Of a stretch of 27,354 nt of DNA, positions 1 through 8,522 are shown piece after piece. The stretch is from an uncultured Anaerotignum sp. (GTDB lineage Bacteria; Bacillota; Clostridia; Lachnospirales; Anaerotignaceae). Location of the stretch: contig CAJTQX010000037.1 in NCBI GenBank assembly GCA_910578425.1, forward strand, positions 1 through 27,354. The letters run 5' to 3'. Position 1 is the first letter of the stretch; each line of letters starts with the position of its first letter. The notes beneath the pieces were generated by a model. It worked only from the letters and a program-made list of their open reading frames with translations, ran no database searches and was not told the DNA's origin. Made by a program: the position numbers and the translations under genes.

Positions 1-50
1 CTCATCCTTCTAGCTTTTTCTTTCCTTGTTGTCCAATATGTATTGTAACT

Positions 51-761
51 CTACATCTTTTCCCTGAGCCTGTCGCAGAAGGCAATCTTTTCTTCCTCCG
101 TCCCCTCAAACAGCGACAGGTCAATCAAATCCATCTGGTCCTTCCAGTCCGTATAAAGCAGGTAAAGCACAGGCAGATAGCCTGCCATTGTATTCTCATA
201 AGGTGCATCGGCATTGCCCTGCCAGAACACCTCCAGCCATTTTTCAAAATTTTCCAGCACACAGACCACATCGCCCGTTTCCCCCAGCACAAATCCGACA
301 GGGTAATCATTATCGGGATATTCTTTATCGCAAAGAAACGCCCAATGGTCATTCGATACCTCAAACGCATTCTGGTACACAAACGGAACCATTTCCCGCA
401 GGGGCATGTACCTCTTTTCCGGAAAAACATAAACCTCATCCTTTTCATGCTCCTCCGGGTGAATAAAATTCAGCAGCCTGTTTGAATTTTTGATTGTACA
501 AATATCTGCCATTTCCCGCCCTGCTTTGCTCACCCCTGACAACCATTCCGCCCCAAACAGCAGAAAGCCGCCGCCTCCGTATTCCTTCAAAAAAACTTTA
601 TAGGACTCTGGAAAACGTATCCCACAGGCTTCCTCCGCCGCGCGGATATCCCCGTCCGTCGCGCAGGGTGTCGGCGTGGATTCCTCCTGCAAATCCCGAA
701 CACCTCCAACGCCCCGCCCTTTCATTTCTGCAATCATCTTTCTTACATTCTCTAATGACAC
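51..761 (-). CDS. SMI1/KNR4 (SUKH) family protein
   Basis: A 236-residue soluble protein. The stretch around residues 36-66 (a Gly-Ile-Arg-Phe-Pro-x-Ser-Tyr core followed by Phe-Leu-Lys-Glu-Tyr-Gly-Gly-Gly-Gly) is the usual SUKH signature, and a Trp-Ala-Phe-Leu segment and a C-terminal acidic region follow. SUKH proteins often act as immunity proteins to polymorphic or contact-dependent toxins, but many are orphans of unknown role. No toxin gene is visible beside it. The start is a GTG at 759-761, chosen because AAGGAGG lies 7 bases upstream; no in-frame ATG is better placed. It lies 88 bases downstream of the XRE gene, with a hairpin between, so it may be a separate transcript. A second, broken SUKH gene lies at the other end of the window. 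The family call is fairly sure; the function is not. Confidence 0.75.
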   Translation of the reverse strand: MSLENVRKMIAEMKGRGVGGVRDLQEESTPTPCATDGDIRAAEEACGIRFPESYKVFLKEYGGGGFLLFGAEWLSGVSKAGREMADICTIKNSNRLLNFIHPEEHEKDEVYVFPEKRYMPLREMVPFVYQNAFEVSNDHWAFLCDKEYPDNDYPVGFVLGETGDVVCVLENFEKWLEVFWQGNADAPYENTMAGYLPVLYLLYTDWKDQMDLIDLSLFEGTEEEKIAFCDRLREKM

Positions 762-807
762 AGTGCGTCCTCCTTTTCCTACCTAAAAATCCATATCCGG
801 CAAAATA

Positions 808-837
808 CCCCTGCAAGGCTTGCCAGTCCGGCAGGGG
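808..837. terminator. Probable terminator between XRE gene and SUKH gene
   Basis: CCCCTGC at 808-814 pairs perfectly with GCAGGGG at 831-837 across a 16-base loop, and the loop itself holds GGCTTGCC-like pairing. On the minus strand the stem is followed by TATTTTG, and on the plus strand by CGTTTTATT. It sits just after the stop of the XRE gene (850). The U-tracts are short, so termination may be partial. Confidence 0.55.
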
Positions 838-849
838 CGTTTTATTCTG

Positions 850-1788
850 TTACTTATTCTGTGCCAGCAGGCTGTTTCCAGCCTTTGCCCGCATATCCTG
901 CGGCCACCATGCCGCTATCCCCTTGAACACAATAAAGATCAGCGCGCCATAAGCAATATGCAGCAGGAACATGCCGGGATTGAAGATGTCCCTCATCACA
1001 GAAGAAAAAAAAGCAAGGCTGACTTCCCTCGTCATCGCGAACAGCATCTCAATCTGAAAGACCATAATCATAAAAACGGAACACGCCGCCGCGTTTATGC
1101 CAAGCGCGAAATCCCTGTCCGGCCAATCTGAAAGGAATGCCTTCGCCGCAGCAAATGTCAGCAGTGCCTGCAAACCAAACAGCTTGATGTAACCGACGTC
1201 CACGCCGGGGTATGCGTCCCATCTGTGAAGGTCATACCGGGTACACCAATAGTACGCAAAATACAGTGCCGCCACAAACAGCACCGTAAAGGACGCTTTT
1301 TTTACCATGTACCTCTCTTTCCCCTCAAAAATTTCATGTCTTGCACTTACAGAATAAACGGCAAATATTACGAGTCCAACCGCCAGAACGAAAAACCACG
1401 CTCCATTGATATACTTTTCAGGAAAAAAGGAATGGATGGTGAACCAGACCGGTATGAGCAGTACTGCCATTGCCAGCCATGCAAATTTCACTTTTAATAA
1501 AGTTTTTTGTGCCTTTTCCTTTTTTGCCTGCAATTCGATGAGGTTTTCCTCCGCCTTTTTCCGGTAATCCTCCATAACGATTCTTTCCCCTGAGAGCAGT
1601 TCATTTACCGTAATTCCCAGGATACCGCATAATTCCAGCATAATGGATACGTCAGGGCAGCTTTTTCCGGTTTCCCATTTTGATACTGCCCTGTTGGTAA
1701 CTTTCAGCATTTCAGCCAACTGCATTTGGGTGAGCCCCTTGTCTTTTCGACAGTTTGAAATAAATTTGCCTATTTCTTCCTGATTCAT
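850..1788 (-). CDS. XRE-family transcriptional regulator with C-terminal membrane domain
   Basis: A 312-residue protein. Residues about 5-62 form a Cro/CI-type helix-turn-helix (Gly-Leu-Thr-Gln-x-Gln-Leu-Ala-Glu then Val-Ser-Lys-Trp-Glu-Thr-Gly). A short charged linker (about 70-95) is followed by several hydrophobic segments (about 100-122, 130-148, 165-182, 205-220, 232-252, 270-290) that look like transmembrane helices. This DNA-binding plus membrane architecture is common in clostridia, where such proteins may sense envelope conditions, but the ligand and targets cannot be read from sequence. The ATG start has GGGAGG 8 bases upstream. A 13-bp inverted repeat at 1841-1877 lies upstream and could be its operator or the terminator of the preceding gene. 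Confidence 0.85.
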   Translation of the reverse strand: MNQEEIGKFISNCRKDKGLTQMQLAEMLKVTNRAVSKWETGKSCPDVSIMLELCGILGITVNELLSGERIVMEDYRKKAEENLIELQAKKEKAQKTLLKVKFAWLAMAVLLIPVWFTIHSFFPEKYINGAWFFVLAVGLVIFAVYSVSARHEIFEGKERYMVKKASFTVLFVAALYFAYYWCTRYDLHRWDAYPGVDVGYIKLFGLQALLTFAAAKAFLSDWPDRDFALGINAAACSVFMIMVFQIEMLFAMTREVSLAFFSSVMRDIFNPGMFLLHIAYGALIFIVFKGIAAWWPQDMRAKAGNSLLAQNK

Positions 1789-1840
1789 TTTTCTCGCCTC
1801 CCTGCTGCCAGTATCGCATCAAAAAACGCTCTATAAAACG

Positions 1841-1877
1841 AACCGGCAGTTGATTTTAACCAATTCAACCGCCGGTT
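1841..1877 (-). terminator. Hairpin downstream of GHL10 gene (terminator or XRE operator)
   Basis: AACCGGCAGTTGA at 1841-1853 and TCAACCGCCGGTT at 1865-1877 are inverted repeats with one mismatch and an 11-base loop. On the minus strand the stem is followed by CGTTTTATAG. The position, 126 bases past the stop of the GHL10 gene and about 50 bases upstream of the XRE start, fits a terminator for the former. The length and symmetry also fit an operator for the XRE protein. The sequence alone does not decide. Confidence 0.5.
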
Positions 1878-2002
1878 GACCGAAAAATTCCGATTTACCA
1901 TCTTATTTGCCGCCTTGATTGCATCCTGCAAAATTCTGTGCTACATCAGCAGAATCGTCATCGTGCAGTTGCGGCAATGGTTTTATTCTCCCGTTTCAAT
2001 CC

Positions 2003-3622
2003 TTACTGCCCATACCCAACAGACGTATCCAGCCCGATTGTCGCCGTTCCTTCGTCCCATGTCACGCCCATATCCAGCAGCCTGGCGATATCGCGCAGCT
2101 TGAAATAGGTATAATCATTGATGGTAAACGCGCTGACATTCTTCTGCTGCCCGTCACAGAACAGCTTCGCCGTAGAAGTCACCGCCGCCGCGTCGCCATA
2201 CGCACCCACGCCGGAAGCACCGGGCGCGGCGTAGGCTGTCCCGCGGATCAGGTCGATGGAAGCCGTTTCCTCATTCCAGACGGTATCAAACTGTTTTTCC
2301 GTCCCATTGACCGCGCCTGCGATATCACGCAGCTTGAAATAGGTATAATCGTCAATGGTATATACCTCAAAGTCCACATTTTCCCCATTGACCGTTACCT
2401 TTGCACGCGCCGCATACGCCCGCTTTCTCTCAATTTCCACAGGACGTGCAGGCTGTTCTGTCGCACTATCCTGCGTGCTGTTCGTATCTGATCCCGCGTA
2501 ATACGTTTTCAGCGCGTCCGAACACCCCTGGCGGTTGCTCAGCAAATCCCGCAAGCTGAAAAAGAAACTGCCGCTCACATCATATTTTTCATTGACAGCC
2601 AGCTCGCCCGCAATTTCTTTCGCCACAACGTCCTTATAAATGCCCTGTCCGATATACAGCTTTACGCCGCTCCCTCTTACAATATCGCTCCACCATTTCA
2701 CAAGCGTTTCATAATCGGCATACTGGTTGCCCTGCTCCCAGTATATCTGCGGCACAATATAATCCACCCAGCCGTTTTCTACCCATGTTTTCGCGTCCCC
2801 GAAAACGGAATAATAGCCCTCCGTTCCTTTTGTGGCAGAGCCGGTCGGGTCGGAAGTATTATTTTTCCAGATACCCATAGGGCTGATGCCAAACTGCACA
2901 GCGGATTTTGTGTCATGCACCGTTTCATGCACGCGGCGCACCAAATCATTGACATGCCCCAGACGGACAGAAGCTTCCGCGCCATCGCGCCCTTCGCCTT
3001 CGGGCAGGGGGTAATTGGAAGGATAAAAATAATCATCGAAATGGATTGCATCCACATCGTAATTTTTCAGGATTTCTTCCACACTGTCGCAGATATACTG
3101 CTTGACTTCCTCCTTCGCCGGATTGTAATACATCGCGCCATTATAAGAAAGAATCCAGTCCGGATGTTTCCGCGCCATATTGTCAGCGGAAAGCTCCGTC
3201 AAATCCGTCCCCGATGTAGTGATGCGGTAGGGGTTCATCCATGCGTGGAACTCCATGCCCCGCTTATGCGCCTCCTCAATCATAAACGCCATTGTATCAA
3301 AGCCGGGATACTGCCCCTGTGTGCCGGTCAAAACCTCGCTCCAAGGGTTCAGTTCCGATTCGTAAAACGCGTCGCCCTTCGGACGCACCTGCACTGCAAC
3401 GGCATTCATGCCCATTGCCTTTATTTTATCCAGCTTATCCGTAAATTCCTGTTTCTGCGCCTCCGCGTCATTCAGCGCAGAAGGGTAATCCGAACTGTAT
3501 ACCGTTGCGATCCATACCGCCCGCATATCCTTCGCACCCGCAAATGCCGTCTGCGTCCAGCCGCCGCAGAGCAGCGTGCCGCAAAGCAGAGCCGCGCTGA
3601 TTCGTTTCGTCCAATTTTTCAT
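2003..3622 (-). CDS. Secreted GHL10 (DUF187) glycoside-hydrolase-like protein with two stalk domains
   Basis: About 539 residues from an ATG at 3620-3622, which directly opens a typical signal peptide (Lys/Arg-rich start, Leu/Ala/Cys core, Ala-Phe-Ala end). An in-frame ATG seven codons upstream lacks a good ribosome site; here GGGGGGAG precedes by 3 bases. Residues about 30-345 match the glycosyl-hydrolase-like 10 family (Met-Arg-Ala-Val-Trp-Ile-Ala-Thr, Glu-Phe-His-Ala-Trp-Met-Asn-Pro-Tyr-Arg, His-Phe-Asp-Asp-Tyr-Phe-Tyr-Pro, Gly-Ile-Ser-Pro-Met-Gly-Ile-Trp), a TIM-barrel related to B. subtilis YngK. Two copper-amine-oxidase-like N-terminal (stalk) repeats follow, each with Asp-Tyr-Thr-Tyr-Phe-Lys-Leu-Arg-Asp-Ile-Ala. 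It is probably exported and acts on cell wall or extracellular glycans; the substrate is unknown. It appears monocistronic. Confidence 0.85.
   Translation of the reverse strand: MKNWTKRISAALLCGTLLCGGWTQTAFAGAKDMRAVWIATVYSSDYPSALNDAEAQKQEFTDKLDKIKAMGMNAVAVQVRPKGDAFYESELNPWSEVLTGTQGQYPGFDTMAFMIEEAHKRGMEFHAWMNPYRITTSGTDLTELSADNMARKHPDWILSYNGAMYYNPAKEEVKQYICDSVEEILKNYDVDAIHFDDYFYPSNYPLPEGEGRDGAEASVRLGHVNDLVRRVHETVHDTKSAVQFGISPMGIWKNNTSDPTGSATKGTEGYYSVFGDAKTWVENGWVDYIVPQIYWEQGNQYADYETLVKWWSDIVRGSGVKLYIGQGIYKDVVAKEIAGELAVNEKYDVSGSFFFSLRDLLSNRQGCSDALKTYYAGSDTNSTQDSATEQPARPVEIERKRAYAARAKVTVNGENVDFEVYTIDDYTYFKLRDIAGAVNGTEKQFDTVWNEETASIDLIRGTAYAAPGASGVGAYGDAAAVTSTAKLFCDGQQKNVSAFTINDYTYFKLRDIARLLDMGVTWDEGTATIGLDTSVGYGQ
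2085..2350 (-). repeat. Internal near-identical repeat coding for the two stalk domains
   Basis: The 32 bases at 2085-2116 and at 2319-2350 differ at one position only. They encode the same Tyr-Thr-Tyr-Phe-Lys-Leu-Arg-Asp-Ile-Ala block of the two stalk repeats. Identity at silent positions suggests a fairly recent duplication or gene conversion inside the gene. Confidence 0.8.
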
Positions 3623-3672
3623 AATCTCCCCCCATACTTTCATCTTTTTCCTGTCTTGGCGTGTTTTTTCCT

Positions 3673-3683
3673 ATTTTAGCATA
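3673..3683 (-). promoter_or_regulatory. Candidate extended -10 promoter of the GHL10 gene
   Basis: On the minus strand TATGCTAAAAT reads as an extended -10 element (TG-N-TAAAAT), with the hexamer at 3673-3678. No convincing -35 is present 17 bases upstream. It lies about 50 bases before the chosen ATG. Confidence 0.4.
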
Positions 3684-3943
3684 ACGTACTCAAAAAAGAT
3701 ATTACGAAAATATTAAAATCCACAGGGATTCTTTTCCATTGTCCTGCAAAACATCAGGCATCCCGCCCCCCAGCGCAAGCCGTCCGCCCGTTTTTTCTTC
3801 AATAAACTGCATCAGGCGCATGCAAAGAAAGCAGGATATAGCAACCGTAACAGCTGTCAGGAAAACTCTCTGAAAACCATTGCGCCGCGCCGCTGTTTAT
3901 ATTACCATAGAACCAGAAAATACATGATTTGAGGGTGAACGTG
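3684..3943. other. Intergenic region between divergent GHL10 and aroE genes; no gene seen
   Basis: This is an AT-rich then mixed-composition stretch with no ORF that has a family match or ribosome site. A TTGCGC followed 17 bases later by TACCAT just upstream of aroE is the best, though weak, candidate for the aroE promoter. No riboswitch, T-box or strong terminator was recognised. Confidence 0.5.
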
Positions 3944-5005
3944 ATGAAATACGGTCTGATTGGCGAAAAGCTGGGGCACAGCTTTTCCAAAACCATACAT
4001 GAACAGCTTGCGGATTACACCTATGATCTGATTCCTCTTTCGCGGGAAGAGCTGGACGTTTTTTTGAAGGAAAAAAACTTTGCCGCGCTGAATGTAACCA
4101 TCCCCTATAAAGAAACAGTAATTCCCTATCTGGACGAAACCGACCCGCACGCCAAAGCCATCGGCGCAGTCAATACCATTGTCAACCGGAATGGACGGCT
4201 TTGCGGTTACAATACAGATTTTTATGGCTTCCGCTATCTGCTGGAGCAAAACAACATATCTGTGCGGGGGAAAAAAACGCTCGTTCTCGGCAGGGGCGGC
4301 GCGGCAAAGGCAGTAAAAGCCGTACTGCGGGAAATGGGGGCGGCGGAAATTTTAACGGTCTATTACAAACCTGCCACCGATACCATTTCCTACGAAACGT
4401 GTTACGAAATGCACAGCGATGCGCAGATTATCGTCAATGCCACGCCTGTCGGCATGTTTCCCCATACGGAAGAATCGCCCATACTGCTTGAACGGTTTCC
4501 CTGTCTGGAGGGCGTTGCCGATGTTGTTTACAACCCTTTGCGCACACAGCTTATTCTGGACGCGGAAAGCAGGGAAATTCCCTGCGCGGGCGGGCTGGAA
4601 ATGCTTATTGCTCAGGCAAAAAACGCTGTGGAGATTTTTCTGGACAAAAGCCTTCCGGCAGATTCCATCGAAGCCATCCACAAAAGCCTCCTGCGGGAAC
4701 GCTGCAATATTGTTCTCATCGGCATGAGCGGCAGCGGAAAAACCACAATGGGCAGGATGGCGGCAGAACGGACCGGGAAAGTGTTCATAGACATAGACGA
4801 AAAAATCGTTGAAAGGATTGGAATGCCCATTCCGAAATATTTCGCCGCATATGGTGAAACCGCTTTCCGAAAAATCGAAACGGAAATTCTGCGGGAATAT
4901 GCCGCGCAGAATGGTCTTTTGATTGCAGCAGGACGCAGGATTGCAGAAAATCCGGAAAGCATCCGGCTTTTGAAGCAGAACGGCAGGCTCATCTGGCTGA
5001 AGTGA
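3944..5005 (+). CDS. aroE: Shikimate dehydrogenase fused to a truncated, motif-degenerate shikimate kinase
   Basis: 353 residues from the ATG at 3944; GAGGGTGA lies 5 bases upstream, and GTG at 3941 is an alternative. Residues about 1-245 are a full AroE: Gly-His-Ser-Phe-Ser-Lys shikimate site, Asn-Val-Thr-Ile-Pro-Tyr-Lys with catalytic Lys, Gly-Ala-Val-Asn-Thr, Tyr-Asn-Thr-Asp-Phe with catalytic Asp, and the NADP loop Gly-Arg-Gly-Gly-Ala-Ala. AroE reduces 3-dehydroshikimate to shikimate in aromatic amino acid synthesis. Residues about 254-353 begin a shikimate kinase: Walker A Gly-Met-Ser-Gly-Ser-Gly-Lys-Thr-Thr, Asp-Ile-Asp, Phe-Arg-Lys-Ile-Glu. The shikimate-binding Gly-Gly-Gly is replaced by Gly-Arg-Arg, and the protein stops where the ATP lid should begin, about 65-70 residues short. 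Kinase activity is therefore doubtful; the dehydrogenase looks intact. It is a single gene between divergent and convergent neighbours. Confidence 0.9.
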   Translation: MKYGLIGEKLGHSFSKTIHEQLADYTYDLIPLSREELDVFLKEKNFAALNVTIPYKETVIPYLDETDPHAKAIGAVNTIVNRNGRLCGYNTDFYGFRYLLEQNNISVRGKKTLVLGRGGAAKAVKAVLREMGAAEILTVYYKPATDTISYETCYEMHSDAQIIVNATPVGMFPHTEESPILLERFPCLEGVADVVYNPLRTQLILDAESREIPCAGGLEMLIAQAKNAVEIFLDKSLPADSIEAIHKSLLRERCNIVLIGMSGSGKTTMGRMAAERTGKVFIDIDEKIVERIGMPIPKYFAAYGETAFRKIETEILREYAAQNGLLIAAGRRIAENPESIRLLKQNGRLIWLK

Positions 5006-5011
5006 TAACAG

Positions 5012-5053
5012 ACAGGGCGGCGGGAGCGTCAATGCCCGTCACCGTCGCCCTGT
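5012..5053 (+). terminator. GC-rich hairpin after aroE, possible terminator
   Basis: ACAGGGCGGCG at 5012-5022 pairs with CGTCGCCCTGT at 5043-5053 with one mismatch. It lies immediately after the aroE stop, but no T-run follows, so a simple Rho-independent terminator is not clearly present. Confidence 0.35.
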
Positions 5054-5176
5054 TCTGAATCGGTCTGTACCGGGGAAATTGATACCATACCCCATTACGA
5101 AAAACAATCCCCGCCCCCGCGGCTCCGCCTGTCCAGACCGTCAAGGGGACGAACAGTACTCCCCCTACCTTGCATA

Positions 5177-7513
5177 TCAGTCACTCTTCCCAAACGTCCT
5201 CTCATAAAACGCCTTCTGTCCTGCCATTGTTTCCAGCTTCCAATCGCCGTTTCCGGAGAGTGTCACAATCACACTGCCATCCAAATCCGTGCGATAAACA
5301 TATTCTGTCACAGTACCCAGCCGTTCCAATGTTTCAGGGCTGGGATGCCCGTAAATATTCCCCTTTCCGCAGGAAATGACAGCCGCCCGCGGCGCGGCAC
5401 TTTCCAAAAATTCCAGTTCCGATGCGTTTTTTGACCCATGATGCGACACCTTCAAAATATCTGCGGAAAGTTCCGTTTCCCGCTCCACCAGGAGCCTTTC
5501 GTCCAGGCTGCCCAAATCTCCGGTAAACAAAGCTTTCGTTCCACCGTATGTATACCGCAGGAGCATAGACCCATGATTCCCGTCCCCATCGCGGAACGAA
5601 ACGTCCTCCAATGGATACAGACATTCCCATTCCCCGTCCAAAGAAATATCGCCCGCCTTCACAAAATACAGACTGCTTCCGTTTTCCTCAACTGCAATTT
5701 TCAGGCTTTCCAATTCCTCCCCCGCCTCAAAAGGATATGCCGACAAACATACTGCCTGAACCGGCATTTCGTCCATGACCTCCAAAATACCTGTCATATG
5801 GTCGGAATCCGGATGCGAAACGAATGCCGCCGTAACCTCCCGTATCCCCAGAGATTCCAGATAAGGCAGGATAACCGTCGCGCCCTTGTTTTCGCCGCGC
5901 TCCTTACCATAAACCCCGCCGCCGTCCACCAGAAACACCCTTCCATCATATGCAGATACGACAGCCGCGTCCCCCTGTCCCACGTCCAGAAACATCACCG
6001 TATTCTCTCGGCGGAATAACTGATTTTCAAATACCGCACACCAAAGTGCCGCGCAGAGCACAGCCACCCTTTTCCAGCTTTTTTCCTCCCCTCCATACCG
6101 AAGAAAGAACAGCAGGAGCGTGTAATACAGGAGTATGACAGGAAGGCTGGGGCGTCCTGTCAGAATATAGCCAAACGGCATTGCTGCCAAAACCGTACAC
6201 ACCGCTTTATAAATCTGCAATATCACATACACACTGCCCGCCGCAAAAATCCCTGCCGGAATACAAAACAGCCCCAAAGCAACGCTCAAAATCCCCGCTC
6301 CCAGCAGGACGCCGCTCAACGGCAGAATCACAAGGTTTGCCAGAATCCCCGCCAGAGAAATCCCATAAAAATGATATGCAACAACCGGAAAGCTGAACAG
6401 CGAAGCATACAGAGAAAACCTCAGAGCCTCTTTCAGCTTTTCCAGTGTACCGCCGCCTGTTCCGGCCGTTTCCCCTGCAATACACAGTCCTGTAACGGTC
6501 AGGAAAGAAAGCTGAAAGCCTGCGTTCCAGAGGAATCTTGGCTGAACCGCCAGTATCAGCAGGGCGGCAACGGCAATATCATTCAGCCTGTCATTCACGC
6601 GATAACAGATCCGCCCCAGCATAACTATCGTTATCATCACAACCGCCCTGACAGAAGAAGGCGTTGGTCCGATAAAAACCAGAAATCCCAGCGAAGCGGC
6701 AATTGTGACTGCTGCGGCTGTCCTCGCAGTCCTTTTGCAGACATTTTCCACAAAAAAGCTGATGTACAATGCTAAAACAGACATATGCAGACCGGAAATG
6801 CAGAGGATATGTGTCACGCCCGCTTTTGTATACAAATCACGCACTTCCTCGCTGATATCCTCCCGCTCCCCTGTCAGCATGGCTTTCATGATACCGCTTT
6901 CCTCCGGCGGGAGCACTCTTGACAATACGCCCTGCAAACGAAGCCTTGCAGCTGCCAGCTTTGCAGAAAGCGACTCTTCCCGCCCGATCGTTTCCATCTC
7001 TTCCGGAAACAGCTTGCAGGAAAAACGTTTCGTTTCCAGATATGCCTTTTCATTATACCCGCCGGGAAACGCAGCCATTGAAAACGCCTCTGCCATCCCC
7101 CGTATCCGCACCCTGTCCCCAATCGCCGCGCGCGTTTCACCCGTCCAGATAACATATGCTTTTTGCCCTTCCCAACGCTCTCCCGTTTCGCTTTCCAAAT
7201 CACAGAGCAGCGTCAGGTCCTGATTTCCGCCGGAAGTTGTTCCGACGTCACATACAACCCCTTCTCCAAAAACCGCCTTTCCTGCCAGTCCTTCCGTTTC
7301 CCCATGTGTCGCGCTGCGCTCCGCCAGAAGGAAACCTGCAAGCAGGAACAGCAGAAACCCAACGTACCAGAAGCTTCCTTCCATTTTCACAAAACATGAA
7401 ATCGCAGCAGCCGCAAAAAGAAAAGAAGCCAGACACATCATTGCTGATATGCCTAGCCTCATATAAATACCACAAATCATGAATATTACTGCCCATACAA
7501 CAGGCCGTTTCAT
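5177..7513 (-). CDS. comEC: ComEC/Rec2 DNA uptake channel protein
   Basis: A 778-residue polytopic membrane protein of normal family length. The N-terminal hydrophobic segments and a soluble DUF4131-like domain (about 1-200) are followed by the ComEC competence domain (His-Ile-Leu-Cys-Ile-Ser-Gly-Leu-His-Met at about 230, Pro-x-Pro-Ser-Ser-Val-Arg-Ala). After further membrane helices comes a metallo-beta-lactamase domain from about 510 (Phe-Leu-Asp-Val-Gly-Gln-Gly-Asp-Ala, Ser-His-Pro-Asp-Ser-Asp-His-Met, Val-Ser-His-His-Gly-Ser). In transformation ComEC carries single-stranded DNA across the membrane; the C-terminal domain is thought to degrade one strand. The ATG start has AGGTGA 7 bases upstream. 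It is the last gene of the comEA-response regulator-kinase-GerMN-comEC run, 38 bases after the GerMN gene, so its expression is probably tied to that promoter. Confidence 0.95.
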   Translation of the reverse strand: MKRPVVWAVIFMICGIYMRLGISAMMCLASFLFAAAAISCFVKMEGSFWYVGFLLFLLAGFLLAERSATHGETEGLAGKAVFGEGVVCDVGTTSGGNQDLTLLCDLESETGERWEGQKAYVIWTGETRAAIGDRVRIRGMAEAFSMAAFPGGYNEKAYLETKRFSCKLFPEEMETIGREESLSAKLAAARLRLQGVLSRVLPPEESGIMKAMLTGEREDISEEVRDLYTKAGVTHILCISGLHMSVLALYISFFVENVCKRTARTAAAVTIAASLGFLVFIGPTPSSVRAVVMITIVMLGRICYRVNDRLNDIAVAALLILAVQPRFLWNAGFQLSFLTVTGLCIAGETAGTGGGTLEKLKEALRFSLYASLFSFPVVAYHFYGISLAGILANLVILPLSGVLLGAGILSVALGLFCIPAGIFAAGSVYVILQIYKAVCTVLAAMPFGYILTGRPSLPVILLYYTLLLFFLRYGGEEKSWKRVAVLCAALWCAVFENQLFRRENTVMFLDVGQGDAAVVSAYDGRVFLVDGGGVYGKERGENKGATVILPYLESLGIREVTAAFVSHPDSDHMTGILEVMDEMPVQAVCLSAYPFEAGEELESLKIAVEENGSSLYFVKAGDISLDGEWECLYPLEDVSFRDGDGNHGSMLLRYTYGGTKALFTGDLGSLDERLLVERETELSADILKVSHHGSKNASELEFLESAAPRAAVISCGKGNIYGHPSPETLERLGTVTEYVYRTDLDGSVIVTLSGNGDWKLETMAGQKAFYERTFGKSD

Positions 7514-7551
7514 TGCCGCATCACCTATTTCGCATCTGCCTCCGGTAAAGC

Positions 7552-8496
7552 TCAGAACCGAAGACTGTTTACTGCCGTAAACGGCGTTACAAAGTCCAAA
7601 TGCCCGTCATAATCTTTCAGCTTTTCTCCGTTGATCAGAAACTGTACTTTTTCCACAGTTTCCAGCTCGCAAAGTGAATTTACGATAGAATAGACCATCA
7701 CCAGCTCGCTTGCCGCCCCGTTGTTGTGCTTTGCGACAAACTCCTGGCTCAAATCCACATAACATGTCCCATCATTCGTGATAGTCACATCCCGAATTTT
7801 CGTTTCCACAGGGATTGTCGCATAGCAGCCTTCCTCCAAAGGCCCTGCAATCAACTGTTCCAATATGGTCTTTTCCCTCGCCTGATTGGTATTGACCTCG
7901 ACCACTCGCTCCTCCACAACAAGATCCGTTCCATCCCGATTGGCAAAATAGAGCTTCAATATGGCGTATTCCGTTGGCTCGGCAAAAATCACCGAATCAA
8001 TCAGAATATTCTGGCGGTTCATCAGCCCGTATTCCTCGCCGGATTTTTTATGCAGCGGCTGTCCATCCACCAGAATCTTTACATCCTCCACGCCGTCAAG
8101 GGAGGTCAGTGTCCAGACAATGGAAGAACGGCATATCACCTCCCGTACATTTTCCAGCCTGTAATACCCTCTGGAAACATTCACTACGGCCGTTTTCCCG
8201 TCCATTTCGGCAGAAAGGAACTCCACATCCTCCGGTATGGACGCAGACGCCCCGTCCATCTTTGGCCCATCCCTGAGCATCGCCAGCGTTTCTTCCAGGG
8301 CGTTGTCCGTAAAGGTCACATTCCGCCCCAGCGGCTTCATTTTCCCGTCATTCATCATATAATAAAGCTGTATCGTGCTTTCATCCTTTGTCTGTGAAAT
8401 TTCATAAACCAGCACAGAGCAGGGGATAAGAATAACCAGCACAATGACAGCCACAACAGCTTTGCGCAGCAGATTCTTTTTTTCCTTCATGCGCAT
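7552..8496 (-). CDS. Membrane-anchored protein with two GerMN domains
   Basis: 314 residues. A basic N-terminus and a hydrophobic helix at about 11-30 anchor the protein outside the membrane. Residues about 40-145 and 175-300 are two GerMN repeats, each with a Leu-Tyr-Tyr/Phe strand, a Leu-x-x-Gly-Pro-like turn and a Val-x-Val-Ser or Val-Asp-Leu-Ser strand. GerMN domains occur in B. subtilis GerM (sporulation and spore germination) and in lipoproteins linked to two-component systems such as LpqB next to MtrAB in actinobacteria. Here the gene directly follows a histidine kinase, so a role in modulating that kinase is an attractive inference. AAGGAG lies 3 bases before the chosen ATG and 9 before the ATG two codons later (8490), which may be the true start. 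Confidence 0.85.
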   Translation of the reverse strand: MRMKEKKNLLRKAVVAVIVLVILIPCSVLVYEISQTKDESTIQLYYMMNDGKMKPLGRNVTFTDNALEETLAMLRDGPKMDGASASIPEDVEFLSAEMDGKTAVVNVSRGYYRLENVREVICRSSIVWTLTSLDGVEDVKILVDGQPLHKKSGEEYGLMNRQNILIDSVIFAEPTEYAILKLYFANRDGTDLVVEERVVEVNTNQAREKTILEQLIAGPLEEGCYATIPVETKIRDVTITNDGTCYVDLSQEFVAKHNNGAASELVMVYSIVNSLCELETVEKVQFLINGEKLKDYDGHLDFVTPFTAVNSLRF

Positions 8497-8522
8497 GATC
8501 TCCTTTCCTCCGGACGCCCCGC

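Noticed and set aside
51..761. Toxin-immunity locus around the intact SUKH gene
   Set aside because: No large secreted or polymorphic toxin, nuclease domain or secretion gene is adjacent; the gene may be an orphan immunity or housekeeping SUKH protein.
1876..2491. Overlapping open frames on the plus strand opposite the GHL10 gene
   Set aside because: They are low-complexity complements of a well-supported gene and have no ribosome site or recognisable family.
5006..5060. Remainder of the shikimate kinase in another frame after the aroE stop
   Set aside because: One frame reads Val-Ile-Thr-Asp-Arg-Ala-Ala-Gly, faintly like the Ala-Thr-Asp-Gly-Arg-Pro segment, but it ends after about 18 codons and no further similarity follows.
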